From a virus: a stretch of DNA of 34,644 nt. Positions 12,563-21,094 of the stretch are shown here, piece after piece (the first letter of the stretch is position 1; every line of letters starts with the position of its first letter). Location: the IMG/VR virus record IMGVR_UViG_3300025030_000295, positions 1 to 34,644 of that record, one strand, 5' to 3'. Made by a program: the position numbers and the translations under genes. The notes beneath the pieces are model-generated. The model was not told the origin of the DNA. It saw only the letters and a list, made by a program, of their open reading frames with translations, and made no database searches.

Positions 12563-13639
12563 ATGGCTCAAGCGGTAAGGAAGCAGTATGAGGTGCTGAA
12601 GGAGGGTTTCGCCAAGGCGACCTTCGGGGGGGCGCTTTCGGGGTGCGACACGGCGCCGGTGGGGGGCTCGATCGCGTTCGCCGCGGTCGAGGATAACGGG
12701 GGACGCAACCCGGAGGAGTACTTCGTGACCAATGCGAGGCTTCTCTCCATGGCGGTCACCCCCTACCGCAAGTTCGACTTCACCCGGCCCGGCGTCCTGA
12801 AGAGCGCGGTCCCTCTCTTCGAGGGGCTGACGCTCTACGCGAACCACTGGGCGGACGTGAACAACTGGAAGGGGCTGGTCGAGGGGTGCGTCTGGGACGA
12901 GAAGAACGACCCGCCGGGCATCAACGGGATGGTGGTGGCGGACCGCGTGGTTGACCCGAAGCTTGCGCGCGGCCTGGAGACCAAGGCGCTCCGGAGCCTG
13001 TCGGTGACCATCTGGTTCTCCTACGAGCGGAGCCACCCGGACCTGGCGAACTTTTACGACCGCCTGGGGGAGACGGTGGACGGCCAGGTGGTGCGCTTCA
13101 TCGTGACCCAGATCACGCAGGCCGGGGAGGTCTCGGTGGTCTGGGAGGGGGAGGACCCGCACGCGAAGACGTTCGGGGCAGGCGGCAACGAGGAACCTAT
13201 TCTTGTATCGGGAGGAGATGAAGAGATGAAACTGTCAACGGCAACATTGGGACTGTTGGGCATCGCGGCGGGTACCGAGATAACCGAGGTGCTGCTGGAA
13301 ACGAAGGTGAGGCAGCTGAGCGACCAGGTGGACCAGTTCAAGGCGGACGCGGCGATCGGCCAGGCGACGCTCAAGGAGACCAGGGAGCGGGCTGTGACGC
13401 TCTACAAGGCTGCCAAGGGGGAGAAGGCGGTGGAAACCTTCGTCACCGGGGTGATCGAGAAGGCGGACCTCGCCACGGCGCGCGCCTTCTGCCTGGAGTA
13501 CCAGGGCGAGGTGGAGGAAAGCATGCCCCTCAACTGCCCCGGCTGCGGCGAGAAGCTGTCCCGCCGCTCCTCCGTGCCGGAGGGGGAGCAGCTGGAGCCG
13601 GGCGACGGCAAAAGGGCGGAAGCGTTCAAGGCGGTTTAA
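12563..13639 (+). CDS. Prohead protease with C-terminal scaffold-like region (358 aa)
   Basis: ATG 12563 is preceded by CGGAGGG; an in-frame TTG at 12542 lies before that site and is rejected. The N-terminal about 210 residues resemble HK97-type/Mu gpI-type maturation proteases, with a probable catalytic His95 (YANHWAD) and Ser147 (LRSLSVTIWF). The remainder is helical and charged, with a DQVDQFKADAAIG coiled coil, as expected of a scaffold that is cut away during maturation. A CPGCGEKLS knuckle (Cys325, Cys328) near the C-terminus is an odd addition. It precedes the decoration and capsid genes. Confidence 0.82.
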   Translation: MAQAVRKQYEVLKEGFAKATFGGALSGCDTAPVGGSIAFAAVEDNGGRNPEEYFVTNARLLSMAVTPYRKFDFTRPGVLKSAVPLFEGLTLYANHWADVNNWKGLVEGCVWDEKNDPPGINGMVVADRVVDPKLARGLETKALRSLSVTIWFSYERSHPDLANFYDRLGETVDGQVVRFIVTQITQAGEVSVVWEGEDPHAKTFGAGGNEEPILVSGGDEEMKLSTATLGLLGIAAGTEITEVLLETKVRQLSDQVDQFKADAAIGQATLKETRERAVTLYKAAKGEKAVETFVTGVIEKADLATARAFCLEYQGEVEESMPLNCPGCGEKLSRRSSVPEGEQLEPGDGKRAEAFKAV

Positions 13640-13667
13640 CCGGGACATCTAAATAAAGGAGCTTGCC

Positions 13668-14381
13668 ATGTGGGGAATCGGTTATGAGGGGATCGGGGTC
13701 AGGATGCTTACGCTGCTGTTGGCGGCGGGGACCCTGGCCGCGGACGAGGGGAAGGTGGTCAAGGTGTCGGCTAACGACACGGTGGACCTGTGCGACGCCG
13801 AGGATATCTTCTGCGGCGTGCTGAACCGTGTCGAGGCGGACAGCCGCATGCCGGCGGGGACGGTGCAGGACAGGGGTTTCCGGACTCTGAGCTATACCGG
13901 CAACCCGGGGCTCGGGTTGCAGAAGCTGGTGGCGGACGGCGCGGGCGGGGTGAAGCCGCCTGCCGCGGAAGCGGCGGCTACCCTGGTCACGGGGGTGGTG
14001 GCCAATAACAACGCCATCCTCTGGACGGCAAAATGGGCCGGGGCGGAGGGGAACGAGATCAGCGTGAAGCTGCTGGACCCGGCGGGCAACGACAAGGCGC
14101 TCTCGGTGGACGTGGTGGGACGCGACATCATCGTGAGCCTCGCCACCAGCGGCGCGGGGGCCATCGTTTCCACGGCCGCCGAGGTGATCGCGGCGATCGA
14201 GGCGAGCGCCGCGGCTGACCTGGTCACGGTGGACAACGAGGGGGCCTCGACCGGAGCGGCGGCGGTGGTCGCGGTGGCCAAGACGGACCTGGCGGACGGC
14301 GCGGAGGCGAGTGCCTCCCGGGAGTTCATGGTCTACAGCAAGGACGCCGGCGCCGGGACGCTGGTGGTCGATCTGGGCTAG
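13668..14381 (+). CDS. Probable capsid decoration protein with Ig-like domain (237 aa)
   Basis: ATG 13668 follows AAAGGAG. The first about 100 residues look like a small head-decoration protein (AGTLAADEGKVVKVSAN then VLNRVEADSRMPAGTVQD). A central domain (about 105-215) begins NNNAILWTAKWAGAEGNE and contains the AAEVIAAIEAS pattern of a repeated beta domain seen in many phage structural proteins. The C-terminus returns to a short decoration-like strand. Its position between protease/scaffold and major capsid genes is the standard one for decoration proteins. Confidence 0.77.
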   Translation: MWGIGYEGIGVRMLTLLLAAGTLAADEGKVVKVSANDTVDLCDAEDIFCGVLNRVEADSRMPAGTVQDRGFRTLSYTGNPGLGLQKLVADGAGGVKPPAAEAAATLVTGVVANNNAILWTAKWAGAEGNEISVKLLDPAGNDKALSVDVVGRDIIVSLATSGAGAIVSTAAEVIAAIEASAAADLVTVDNEGASTGAAAVVAVAKTDLADGAEASASREFMVYSKDAGAGTLVVDLG

Positions 14382-14418
14382 TTTTATTCGACATTTCACT
14401 TTTTAGGAGACTGACATC

Positions 14419-15414
14419 ATGGTCAAGTTGGCAAAAGAGATGTACACGCAGGCGGCGCAGCAGGGGATGACCTTCTCGGAGCTGCTCGCCGTGGAGAACC
14501 CCTCGAAGGTGGCGGGGCTGGACGCGTACCAGTTCGCGCTTTACGACCGCAAGTTCGACCTTTCCAAGGATACGGTGGAGAGGTTCTACCAGACCAAGGA
14601 GGACTCCATTCTCTTTCCGGAGTTCATCAACCGCAACGTGCGCATCGGCATCGCCGGGCTCGGGCGTCTGGACCTGACCCTGGACGAGATGATCGCGACC
14701 ACCACCACGATCGACTCCGGCGTCTACCAGACGGTGAAGGCGGAGTTCGACGCCAAGAAGATCGACTTCACCAGGGTGAGCGAAGGCGCGCCCTTCCCCA
14801 CCGTCGCGATCTCGGCCGGCAAGGAGTCGATCACGCTGGCCAAGATCGGCATCGGCATGGACGCCACCTACGAGGTGCTGCGCCGCATGAAGCTGCCGCT
14901 TCTGGCAATCCACATGCAGCTGATCGGCCAGCGGCTGGCCAAGAGAAACGTGGCCTACGCCATGTACAACATCATAAACGGCGACGGCAACGACAACGCG
15001 GCCCCGCAGACGGCGGCGCAGGCCATAAGCTACGACAACCTGCTCGACTTCTACCTGGACATGGAGGATTGGGAGGCGACGGTCTGGGCCGGCAAGAAGG
15101 CGCTCCTGAAGACGGTCTTCAAGCTGACGGAGTTCAAGGATCCGCAGCTGTTCGATACCGCGAAGACGGGCGATCTGGCCAAGACGTTCGGCTACAACAT
15201 CAAGCGCTTCGCCTGGACCGAAACCACCCTGGGGGACAAGATGCTGGTGGCGATCGCGAAGAACGCGGCTCTGGAGCTGGTCCGGGAGGCGGGCTCCGAG
15301 CTGGTGGAGACGGACAAGATCATCGACAGGCAGTTCGAGAAGACGGTGATCAGCCAGGTGCTCGGCTTCAGCCGGATCTTCAAGAACGCCGCCACCATCT
15401 TCAAGCAGCAGTAA
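14419..15414 (+). CDS. Major capsid protein, HK97-fold (331 aa)
   Basis: ATG 14419 has TTAGGAG upstream. Size, position after protease and decoration genes, and a sequence rich in alternating beta and helical segments fit an HK97-fold capsid protein. FPEFINRNVRIGIAGLGRLD (residues 66-85) and a C-terminal AIAKNAALELVREAGSELVE then KTVISQVLGFSRIFKNAATI region resemble capsid proteins of Mu-like and related phages. There is no N-terminal delta domain, in keeping with a separate scaffold in the preceding gene. Confidence 0.88.
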   Translation: MVKLAKEMYTQAAQQGMTFSELLAVENPSKVAGLDAYQFALYDRKFDLSKDTVERFYQTKEDSILFPEFINRNVRIGIAGLGRLDLTLDEMIATTTTIDSGVYQTVKAEFDAKKIDFTRVSEGAPFPTVAISAGKESITLAKIGIGMDATYEVLRRMKLPLLAIHMQLIGQRLAKRNVAYAMYNIINGDGNDNAAPQTAAQAISYDNLLDFYLDMEDWEATVWAGKKALLKTVFKLTEFKDPQLFDTAKTGDLAKTFGYNIKRFAWTETTLGDKMLVAIAKNAALELVREAGSELVETDKIIDRQFEKTVISQVLGFSRIFKNAATIFKQQ

Positions 15415-15417
15415 GCG

Positions 15418-15792
15418 ATGGCCTCGCTCCTTGACATGGTCAAGAACAGGCTCCCGGACGAGGCGGCGCTTTTTGCCGCCTCGCTGGGGGCCACGATCGA
15501 GGAGGCCCAGGCGGACGCCGGGCTGGAGGGGACTCCGGAGGGAGCTCTCTCGACTCGGCAGAAGTCGCTGATCGCGGACCTCGCGGCGCGGGCGCTGATC
15601 ATGCCGGCGATGTCGAAGTACAAGAAGGCCGCCGAGGAGGCGGAGGGTGACGACGCGGGGAAGGTGAAGTTCGCGAACAAGCTCAAGTTTTTGCAGGAGA
15701 TGAAGAAGGACCTGGAAACGTCGATCGGGGAAAGGCGGGCGGGGCTCGCCGCGGCGGCGGATACCGGAGTGCCGATGATGCTGGTGGAATAG
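15418..15792 (+). CDS. Hypothetical head protein, possible head-tail connector (124 aa)
   Basis: The start is ATG 15418, three bases after the capsid gene. It is helical, acidic and charged, with a Lys/Glu-rich C-terminal half (KYKKAAEEAEGDDAGK). Small helical proteins directly after the capsid gene are often connectors, but the fold cannot be confirmed by eye. I do not recognise the family. Confidence 0.72.
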   Translation: MASLLDMVKNRLPDEAALFAASLGATIEEAQADAGLEGTPEGALSTRQKSLIADLAARALIMPAMSKYKKAAEEAEGDDAGKVKFANKLKFLQEMKKDLETSIGERRAGLAAAADTGVPMMLVE

Positions 15793-15818
15793 CTGATGAA
15801 TATCAAGGGGAGGTTTGC

Positions 15819-16409
15819 ATGAAAAAGTTTGGATTGATTTGCTGGCTGGTGCTCCTGGTGGTGATGGCGATCGCGCCTGCGGCTTTTGCCGGGGAGGCTC
15901 CGGCGGTGACGGTGCAGGAGCGGGGTTATTTCGACCTGGTGGCGCGGGACGCGACCGGGCGGGTGATCTGGGAGGAGCATGACGTGCCCAACGCCCTGGC
16001 GAACGAGGGTGAGTACCTGATCCAGGACGTGATGTTCCGGGGCAACACGGTGCCTTCGGGGTATTACCTGAGGCTCTACAACACGACTCCGACCCTGAGC
16101 AGCACGCTGGCGACGCTGGCCGCGTCGGAGCCCGCCACCGCCAACGGCTATGCGCCGGCTTCGCAGGGGATCACCCGGGACTCGACCGGCTGGCCGCTGG
16201 TGCCTCAGCTGGTGTCGAGCCATTACGAGATCACCTCTAAGACGGTGACCATTACGGCGACCGGCACGGTGGGGCCGGTGACTTACGCGGCTCTTACGAC
16301 CAGTTCTGACAACACGGGTAAGCTCGTGGCCTACGCGGCGCTGGCTGCTACCAGGACACTGGCAAGCGGCGACTCGTTGCAGATCACGTACAAGATCAGG
16401 CTGCAGTAA
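15819..16409 (+). CDS. Secreted-looking phage protein with Sec signal peptide (196 aa)
   Basis: ATG 15819 follows AAGGGGAGG. The N-terminus MKKFGLICWLVLLVVMAIAP then AAFA is a textbook Sec signal peptide with cleavage after residue 25. The mature part is beta-rich, Thr/Ala-rich, with an NALANEGEYLIQDVMFRG then YYLRLYNTTPTL stretch that resembles phage structural proteins. A signal peptide on a gene within a head operon is unexpected. It may have been captured from an exported protein, or the product may act in the envelope. Function unknown. Confidence 0.78.
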   Translation: MKKFGLICWLVLLVVMAIAPAAFAGEAPAVTVQERGYFDLVARDATGRVIWEEHDVPNALANEGEYLIQDVMFRGNTVPSGYYLRLYNTTPTLSSTLATLAASEPATANGYAPASQGITRDSTGWPLVPQLVSSHYEITSKTVTITATGTVGPVTYAALTTSSDNTGKLVAYAALAATRTLASGDSLQITYKIRLQ

Positions 16410-16432
16410 GGGAGTGAAGGGGTTTGCTAGAC

Positions 16433-16452
16433 GGGTCCAGGAGACTGGGCCC
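16433..16452 (+). promoter_or_regulatory. GNRA-loop RNA hairpin between genes
   Basis: GGGTCCAG (16433-16440) pairs with CTGGGCCC (16445-16452), with one G-U pair around a GAGA tetraloop. There is no T-run, so it is unlikely to be a simple terminator. It may tune the next gene or protect a processed 3' end. Confidence 0.4.
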
Positions 16453-16481
16453 CTCTGTCGAACGTCTTACCGGAGGCATCG

Positions 16482-17609
16482 ATGGCAGTCAGACACTACA
16501 ACCTGGAATACAACGTAGACGGCAATGCGTGGCAGCTCGGGCGTGCCGACGAGACCCCGGGGCCCGGGAAGGAGATCCAGATCGCCGGGCTCGCCACGGG
16601 GACCCATGCGGTGAAGCTCCGGCTGGTCCCGCTGGACGGCAGCGCTCCGGTCGAGTCCCAGGAGGTGATCCTGCAGGTGGGTGTTCCGGCCCTTGCCGAG
16701 CCGGTAGCGACGCAGGCCCAGGCTGTGGTGACGCTGGCTGACGTGGCGGTCAGGCGCGACGCGCTGCTGGCCGCGGCGGGTGTCGAGGTGAGCGCCGCCG
16801 ATGCGCAGGCGATGAACGAGGCGCTGATGGCTTCGTCTGCGGGCGCGGTGAGCGTGGTGGATGTCCAGCAGACAAGCAACCAGGAGACGGTTACCGCGCT
16901 CACCTCCGCGGCGGCGACCATCACCGACGTGCAGACCATGCTGGAGCAGGTGGTGGCAGCGATCTCGGCGCAGGCAACGGCGGCGGATGTGTTTTCGGCA
17001 GGTGCGGGCGCCGGCCCCATAGCCTCAGATGATTTCTCCGGCACGCTCTCCGCGTGGGGTGCACCGATATATACAGGTGCAGGCGCATTTACAGGTTCAA
17101 GCGATGTTATAGACACAGCTAACAGCCGCGTCATCATGACATTTGTCCGTAACTCCTCCTCAGGTGCTGCAACTATGCGCGTGCCGTGGACAACCAGCTA
17201 TACCGTTGTTGCGGGACGTGCTTTCGTGGTCGAGGGACACGCCCTCCGTATTACTTTTGCTAATGGTGCGTATCTCACCATTGAGAAACACCCTGTTCCA
17301 GTGTGGGTCGGAGAGGAACCCGAGGATTATGAAACCCGCCTGCTGTTTGTGGACGGGTACACATCAGGCGGGGTCAACGGCGTGACCCAAGCGTACGAGT
17401 ACGCAGTAGCCAACGACAGCAACGTGCTTAAAGTGGCATTTGTTGACGCTACCCATATAGACGTGTTCGTGGGGGGCGTGAAAGTCGTTAGCAACCGGGA
17501 TATTTCAGGTGCGCTACCCTCCGGCAACATCACCCCCGAACGGCATATTTACTGGGAGAACGCGACTGGTACACGGACAGAGTATGTCTACGGGTTTGAG
17601 GTCTACTGA
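16482..17609 (+). CDS. Virion protein: helical-repeat N-terminus plus jelly-roll-like C-terminal domain (375 aa)
   Basis: ATG 16482 follows ACCGGAGG. Residues 1-65 look like an Ig/fibronectin-like module. Residues about 66-180 are Ala/Val-rich helical repeats (around ALAEPVATQAQAVVTLADVA). Residues about 185-375 form a beta-sandwich, starting DDFSGTLSAWG and containing a long exposed EEPEDYETRLLF loop, resembling laminin-G/concanavalin-type carbohydrate-binding domains. At about 17,020 the DNA changes from very GC-rich to near-even base use, so the last domain looks imported. It abuts a glycosidase gene and likely helps that enzyme bind glycan (inference). Confidence 0.75.
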   Translation: MAVRHYNLEYNVDGNAWQLGRADETPGPGKEIQIAGLATGTHAVKLRLVPLDGSAPVESQEVILQVGVPALAEPVATQAQAVVTLADVAVRRDALLAAAGVEVSAADAQAMNEALMASSAGAVSVVDVQQTSNQETVTALTSAAATITDVQTMLEQVVAAISAQATAADVFSAGAGAGPIASDDFSGTLSAWGAPIYTGAGAFTGSSDVIDTANSRVIMTFVRNSSSGAATMRVPWTTSYTVVAGRAFVVEGHALRITFANGAYLTIEKHPVPVWVGEEPEDYETRLLFVDGYTSGGVNGVTQAYEYAVANDSNVLKVAFVDATHIDVFVGGVKVVSNRDISGALPSGNITPERHIYWENATGTRTEYVYGFEVY

Positions 17610-19888
17610 TGACCGCCACAGCCAATAAATACGGGGTCAATCTCCAAGCCTCTTTTGCCTACGCAGTCTTTAACGCTGTCGTACCAGGCATGACGCCGCC
17701 TGAACGCTATACGCCGCCCACCGGCTACGCGTTCGATCCGTGGTTTAAATCACTTGCCCCGATTCGCTACGGGTACAAGCGACTGGCGGAAATGGGCTAC
17801 AAATGGAATAGGACATTTGTTTCATCTACCCAGCTCGAAAGGAGACTGTGGGGCACCAACCGAGGAACCCTCATTGACTTCAGCCAGATCACGGATTGGG
17901 AGGCTGTTGATCTTGAGGTAAGACTTTGCAAAGCCTACGGGGTGAAACTAGTTCTCTGCGTCGAAGGTGCCTATGCGCCGGGGTGGGGGCAGGGCTTTTA
18001 TGACAACTCCATTGCCAGTTACGCCAACTGGACGACCAACTATGTTTTCCCCTTGGTGGCGTTTCTCGCAGACCGGTACAAGGATGACTATGACACAGTT
18101 TTGATAGAGCCCTTCAATGAAGGTGGGGGTGTGGTTAATACGAATATCGCCAAACTATCAGCAGACGTATATGACGTAGTTAAGGCAAACTGCCATGCCG
18201 CGCCGAACGACATAAAAGTACTGACAGTTGGGATGATGTACGACAATGGCACATTCAATAACTACAAGAATCAAGTAGGATCAAACACCGACTACCGGAC
18301 GAAGTTTGACTACTTGAACTTCCATAAGGGCGCTTTCTACGATGAAGATACGGAAGGATTTGACATGTCTCCCTTGCTGGGAGCCGTCAACGATGCCATA
18401 TCTTGGCTAGACTCGATAGGCCGGACCGACTGCAAGATCATCGGCACGGAATTCACGCCCATTGGTGGGCCTACCTATGGCTCCCATGTCAATGCTCACG
18501 TTGACGGGATGGGGTACTGGCTGAATTCCAATCCAAGAGTTGAGGCGATGCTGGCATGGTCGGCTTGTTGGACTCTGACGGAGCCAGCTAGGGCGGTATG
18601 GGATTATCAACCCTACAACACAGCCCCTTGGGAATGGGAGGGTGGTATTGGCTACCCGGTGTTTTTCGCGGGGCAATCAGGCCACATGGAATTTTTCTAC
18701 ACCGATACGCACCCGTCCGACACTGACGCGGTAGCTGTAGCGATGAGCAAAAATCTCCCCGGCAGGATAAGTACGGAGGCGCTTGTCTCTGTCGCGCATC
18801 TTAAGAACGGCAATCTCATGATTGACGCTCCGGCCGATGCGACAGCGAATTACAGAATTGACGGCGGGGAATGGCAGATTTATTCACAGCCCTTGCCGTT
18901 TGTGTCCGGAACCGTGGAGTACTTCGCAACCATGGGCGAGGCGACGGAACCAACACAGATCTTTGCCGCGGTCGCTCTTCCCCCGAGCCTCTTCTTCACC
19001 TCCCAGCCGTCCGTCGCTGCGCAGGTTGAGGGAGGGGGGCTTCTGTCTTACGGAACTGCAGACACAGAAGCGGAGGATGTGACTGCGTCGGCGGCTGGGG
19101 CGGCGAGCGTTCAGGCCAGGGCGACCTTTCGGGAGGCGGTCAGCGCGGTGGCCGCCGCGGGAGTCTTGGCTGACTCGGTCAGGTCTATGGCGGAGGCGGT
19201 TCTCTCCTCGGCTTTGGTCACTACCACCGCAGCAAACACGCTGCACCAGGTCGAGGCGGCTCTGGCCCAGATCAGCGTTTTCCCTACCGTCCAGGACATC
19301 CTCTCTTTTGCGGACCAGATCTCCGCTCCCTTCATCTTCACCGCACAGCCGTCCATCTCGATGCAGACCGGAGACGGCGGGATCCTCGCCTACGGCACGG
19401 CTGACGGCGGGGCGGATGACGTGGCAAGCCAGGCCTCGGTTACGGCGCAGGTGGCGGACCTCGTGTCGCGCCTGGAGGCCTTGGTGAGTACAATCCAGGC
19501 GGTCCCTTCAGTGGCGGACATGCTGGCCAGACTGGAGACGGTCACGAGCGAGGCTGAGGTCCGGACCAGCGTGACGGACCTGAAAATCACCGGGGTGGCG
19601 GAGAGTCTCAGTTCGGCGGCCACCGCGATCGCGGAGGTCCGGGACCTGCAGCTGATGGTGGACAACGTGACCATCATGGCGCGTTCGGGCGCGGCGCTCG
19701 AGGAGATCGCGGAGTACCTGGAGAGCGTCTCTTCGGCGGCCGCCGTCAGCGCGACGGTGGCGGACGTGCTGCGCGGCTCGTTCGTGGGGCGCTACCTGTT
19801 CACCGACCTGTGCGCGGCCAGGCTCTTCGCCGATCTGGCGGGGCCGCGCTTTTTTACCGATCTGTGCAGTCCCAGGGGGAGAGCTTGA
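17609..19888 (+). CDS. Virion-associated glycoside hydrolase (clan GH-A, GH5-like) with helical-repeat tail (759 aa)
   Basis: The ATG at 17609 shares one base with the previous stop. Residues about 1-400 look like a (beta/alpha)8 glycosidase of clan GH-A: acid/base Glu171 in LIEPFNEGG and a candidate nucleophile Glu281 in IIGTEFTPIGG, 110 residues apart. Residues about 460-490 and 574-605 are two copies of one motif (FFTSQPSVAAQ / IFTAQPSISMQ followed by YGTAD), each leading into Ala-rich helices. A short FTDLC...FTDLC tail closes the protein. The hydrolase half is less GC-rich than the tail. It probably degrades capsule or extracellular polysaccharide. Unusually it lies between head genes and connectors, not in the tail-fibre locus. 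Confidence 0.82.
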   Translation: MTATANKYGVNLQASFAYAVFNAVVPGMTPPERYTPPTGYAFDPWFKSLAPIRYGYKRLAEMGYKWNRTFVSSTQLERRLWGTNRGTLIDFSQITDWEAVDLEVRLCKAYGVKLVLCVEGAYAPGWGQGFYDNSIASYANWTTNYVFPLVAFLADRYKDDYDTVLIEPFNEGGGVVNTNIAKLSADVYDVVKANCHAAPNDIKVLTVGMMYDNGTFNNYKNQVGSNTDYRTKFDYLNFHKGAFYDEDTEGFDMSPLLGAVNDAISWLDSIGRTDCKIIGTEFTPIGGPTYGSHVNAHVDGMGYWLNSNPRVEAMLAWSACWTLTEPARAVWDYQPYNTAPWEWEGGIGYPVFFAGQSGHMEFFYTDTHPSDTDAVAVAMSKNLPGRISTEALVSVAHLKNGNLMIDAPADATANYRIDGGEWQIYSQPLPFVSGTVEYFATMGEATEPTQIFAAVALPPSLFFTSQPSVAAQVEGGGLLSYGTADTEAEDVTASAAGAASVQARATFREAVSAVAAAGVLADSVRSMAEAVLSSALVTTTAANTLHQVEAALAQISVFPTVQDILSFADQISAPFIFTAQPSISMQTGDGGILAYGTADGGADDVASQASVTAQVADLVSRLEALVSTIQAVPSVADMLARLETVTSEAEVRTSVTDLKITGVAESLSSAATAIAEVRDLQLMVDNVTIMARSGAALEEIAEYLESVSSAAAVSATVADVLRGSFVGRYLFTDLCAARLFADLAGPRFFTDLCSPRGRA

Positions 19889-20190
19889 TGCTGGAGATTG
19901 AAAAGCCTGATTACAATGACGAGTTCAGGACGGTGCAGTTTCGGCGCCCGGACGGCAAGGGACAGCTGAACGCGGAGGAGGTGATCACCGCCTGCGACAT
20001 TCTCTGCGCGGAGCGCTCGAGCGGAACGCCGGTGGCGGACATGGTGAGCGAGGTTGCGGTCTACGACCAGACCCAGGTGCGCTACCGGCTCAAGGGGGGC
20101 TCTCCGGACAAGGTTTACCTCCTGACGGTGCGCATCACTACCAGTAACGGCCAGAAGCTGGCGGAGAAGATCCTGGTGAGGGTGGTCTGA
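19888..20190 (+). CDS. Hypothetical virion protein (100 aa)
   Basis: ATG 19888 overlaps the previous stop by one base (TGATG) after GGGGGAGAG. It is a small beta-rich protein with a central VITACDILCAERSSG segment and a C-terminal strand pair (YLLTVRITTSNGQK). It is coupled by one base to the next gene. Small beta proteins here may be head fibres or stabilisers of the glycosidase module; no family recognised. Confidence 0.74.
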   Translation: MLEIEKPDYNDEFRTVQFRRPDGKGQLNAEEVITACDILCAERSSGTPVADMVSEVAVYDQTQVRYRLKGGSPDKVYLLTVRITTSNGQKLAEKILVRVV

Positions 20191-20603
20191 TGGCTGACCT
20201 CCTCGATCAAGATGATGTTGACGCGATCCGCGCGGCGCTTCGGGACGTGACGGACACCTTCCACCGCTCAACCGTCACGCTGCGCCGGGTGAACGGGGAC
20301 GAGGTGGACCTCCTGGTCGGGCTAAAGCCGGCGGAGTCGGGAAACGAGGGGGAGGCCCACGGGGAGCTTGCCGCCAGGCAGGACCGGACTGAGACGGTGG
20401 AGCGCTGGGTGGTGTCGGTGAACCGGGATTATCTGGCGGAAAAGGGTCTGGTGGATACGGAGGAGGAGCCGGCGCGCCAGCTGCTGATCTCCCGGGAGGA
20501 CTGGGTGATGATCAACGGGAAGCGCTTCGCGATCGTGGAGCTGTCGGACCGGGCGCTCTTTCGGGGCGTGCCGGTACTGGTCAGGATGGTGCTGGAGAGG
20601 TAG
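20190..20603 (+). CDS. Probable head-tail connector / stopper protein (137 aa)
   Basis: ATG 20190 overlaps the previous TGA by one base. A helical N-terminus (residues 1-25) is followed by beta strands in the pattern of head-completion proteins (TVTLRRVNGDEVDLLVGL, later DWVMINGKRFAIVEL). Place in the series capsid - connectors - tail terminator - sheath supports a stopper or adaptor at the portal. The call rests on fold impression and gene order. Confidence 0.68.
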   Translation: MADLLDQDDVDAIRAALRDVTDTFHRSTVTLRRVNGDEVDLLVGLKPAESGNEGEAHGELAARQDRTETVERWVVSVNRDYLAEKGLVDTEEEPARQLLISREDWVMINGKRFAIVELSDRALFRGVPVLVRMVLER

Positions 20604-20611
20604 GGGGCGGC

Positions 20612-21094
20612 GTGGCCAAGTCGGTTGAGACTACGGGGGACTGGAAACGGCTGAAGCGGGTGCTGGACAACGCTGCGCCGGCTTTGAAGCGGGAAAGCCG
20701 CAAGGCGATCGGCAGGCAGCTGAAGCGGATCGAGGCGCGGGTGCTGGACCACCTGGACGCCCAGGATCTGGACTGGCAGGAGCTGAGCGCGCCGCACGCG
20801 GCCAGGAAGGAGAAACAGGGACTGTCGCCCGATATCCTGCGCGCCACGAACCAGATGTACTCCAACATCACCACGTCCCAGGAGTCGGATTACGCGGGGG
20901 CCGTGGGGGTGATGAGGGGGGTGAAGACGGACGAGGGGGAGGAGCTCACCGATATCGCCCTGATTCATGAGCAGCCGGAGGATGACGGCAAGGTGATACC
21001 GGCCAGAAAGCTCTGGAAGCCGGTTTTTGAGGAGATGGAGCCGTCGGTCTCGGCGGCGCTTAAGGGGATAGCGATCGAGGTGTTCAAGAAATGA
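20612..21094 (+). CDS. Tail completion / virion morphogenesis protein (160 aa)
   Basis: GTG 20612 follows GTAGGGGGCG. The N-terminal half is basic and helical (LKRVLDNAAPALKRESRKAI) and the middle has an LSPDILRATNQMYSNIT segment, consistent with the gpG/HK97 gp10-like tail completion group that caps the tail or joins it to the head. The C-terminus (PARKLWKPVFEEMEPSVSAA) is family-like. It overlaps the next gene by four bases. Confidence 0.7.
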   Translation: MAKSVETTGDWKRLKRVLDNAAPALKRESRKAIGRQLKRIEARVLDHLDAQDLDWQELSAPHAARKEKQGLSPDILRATNQMYSNITTSQESDYAGAVGVMRGVKTDEGEELTDIALIHEQPEDDGKVIPARKLWKPVFEEMEPSVSAALKGIAIEVFKK

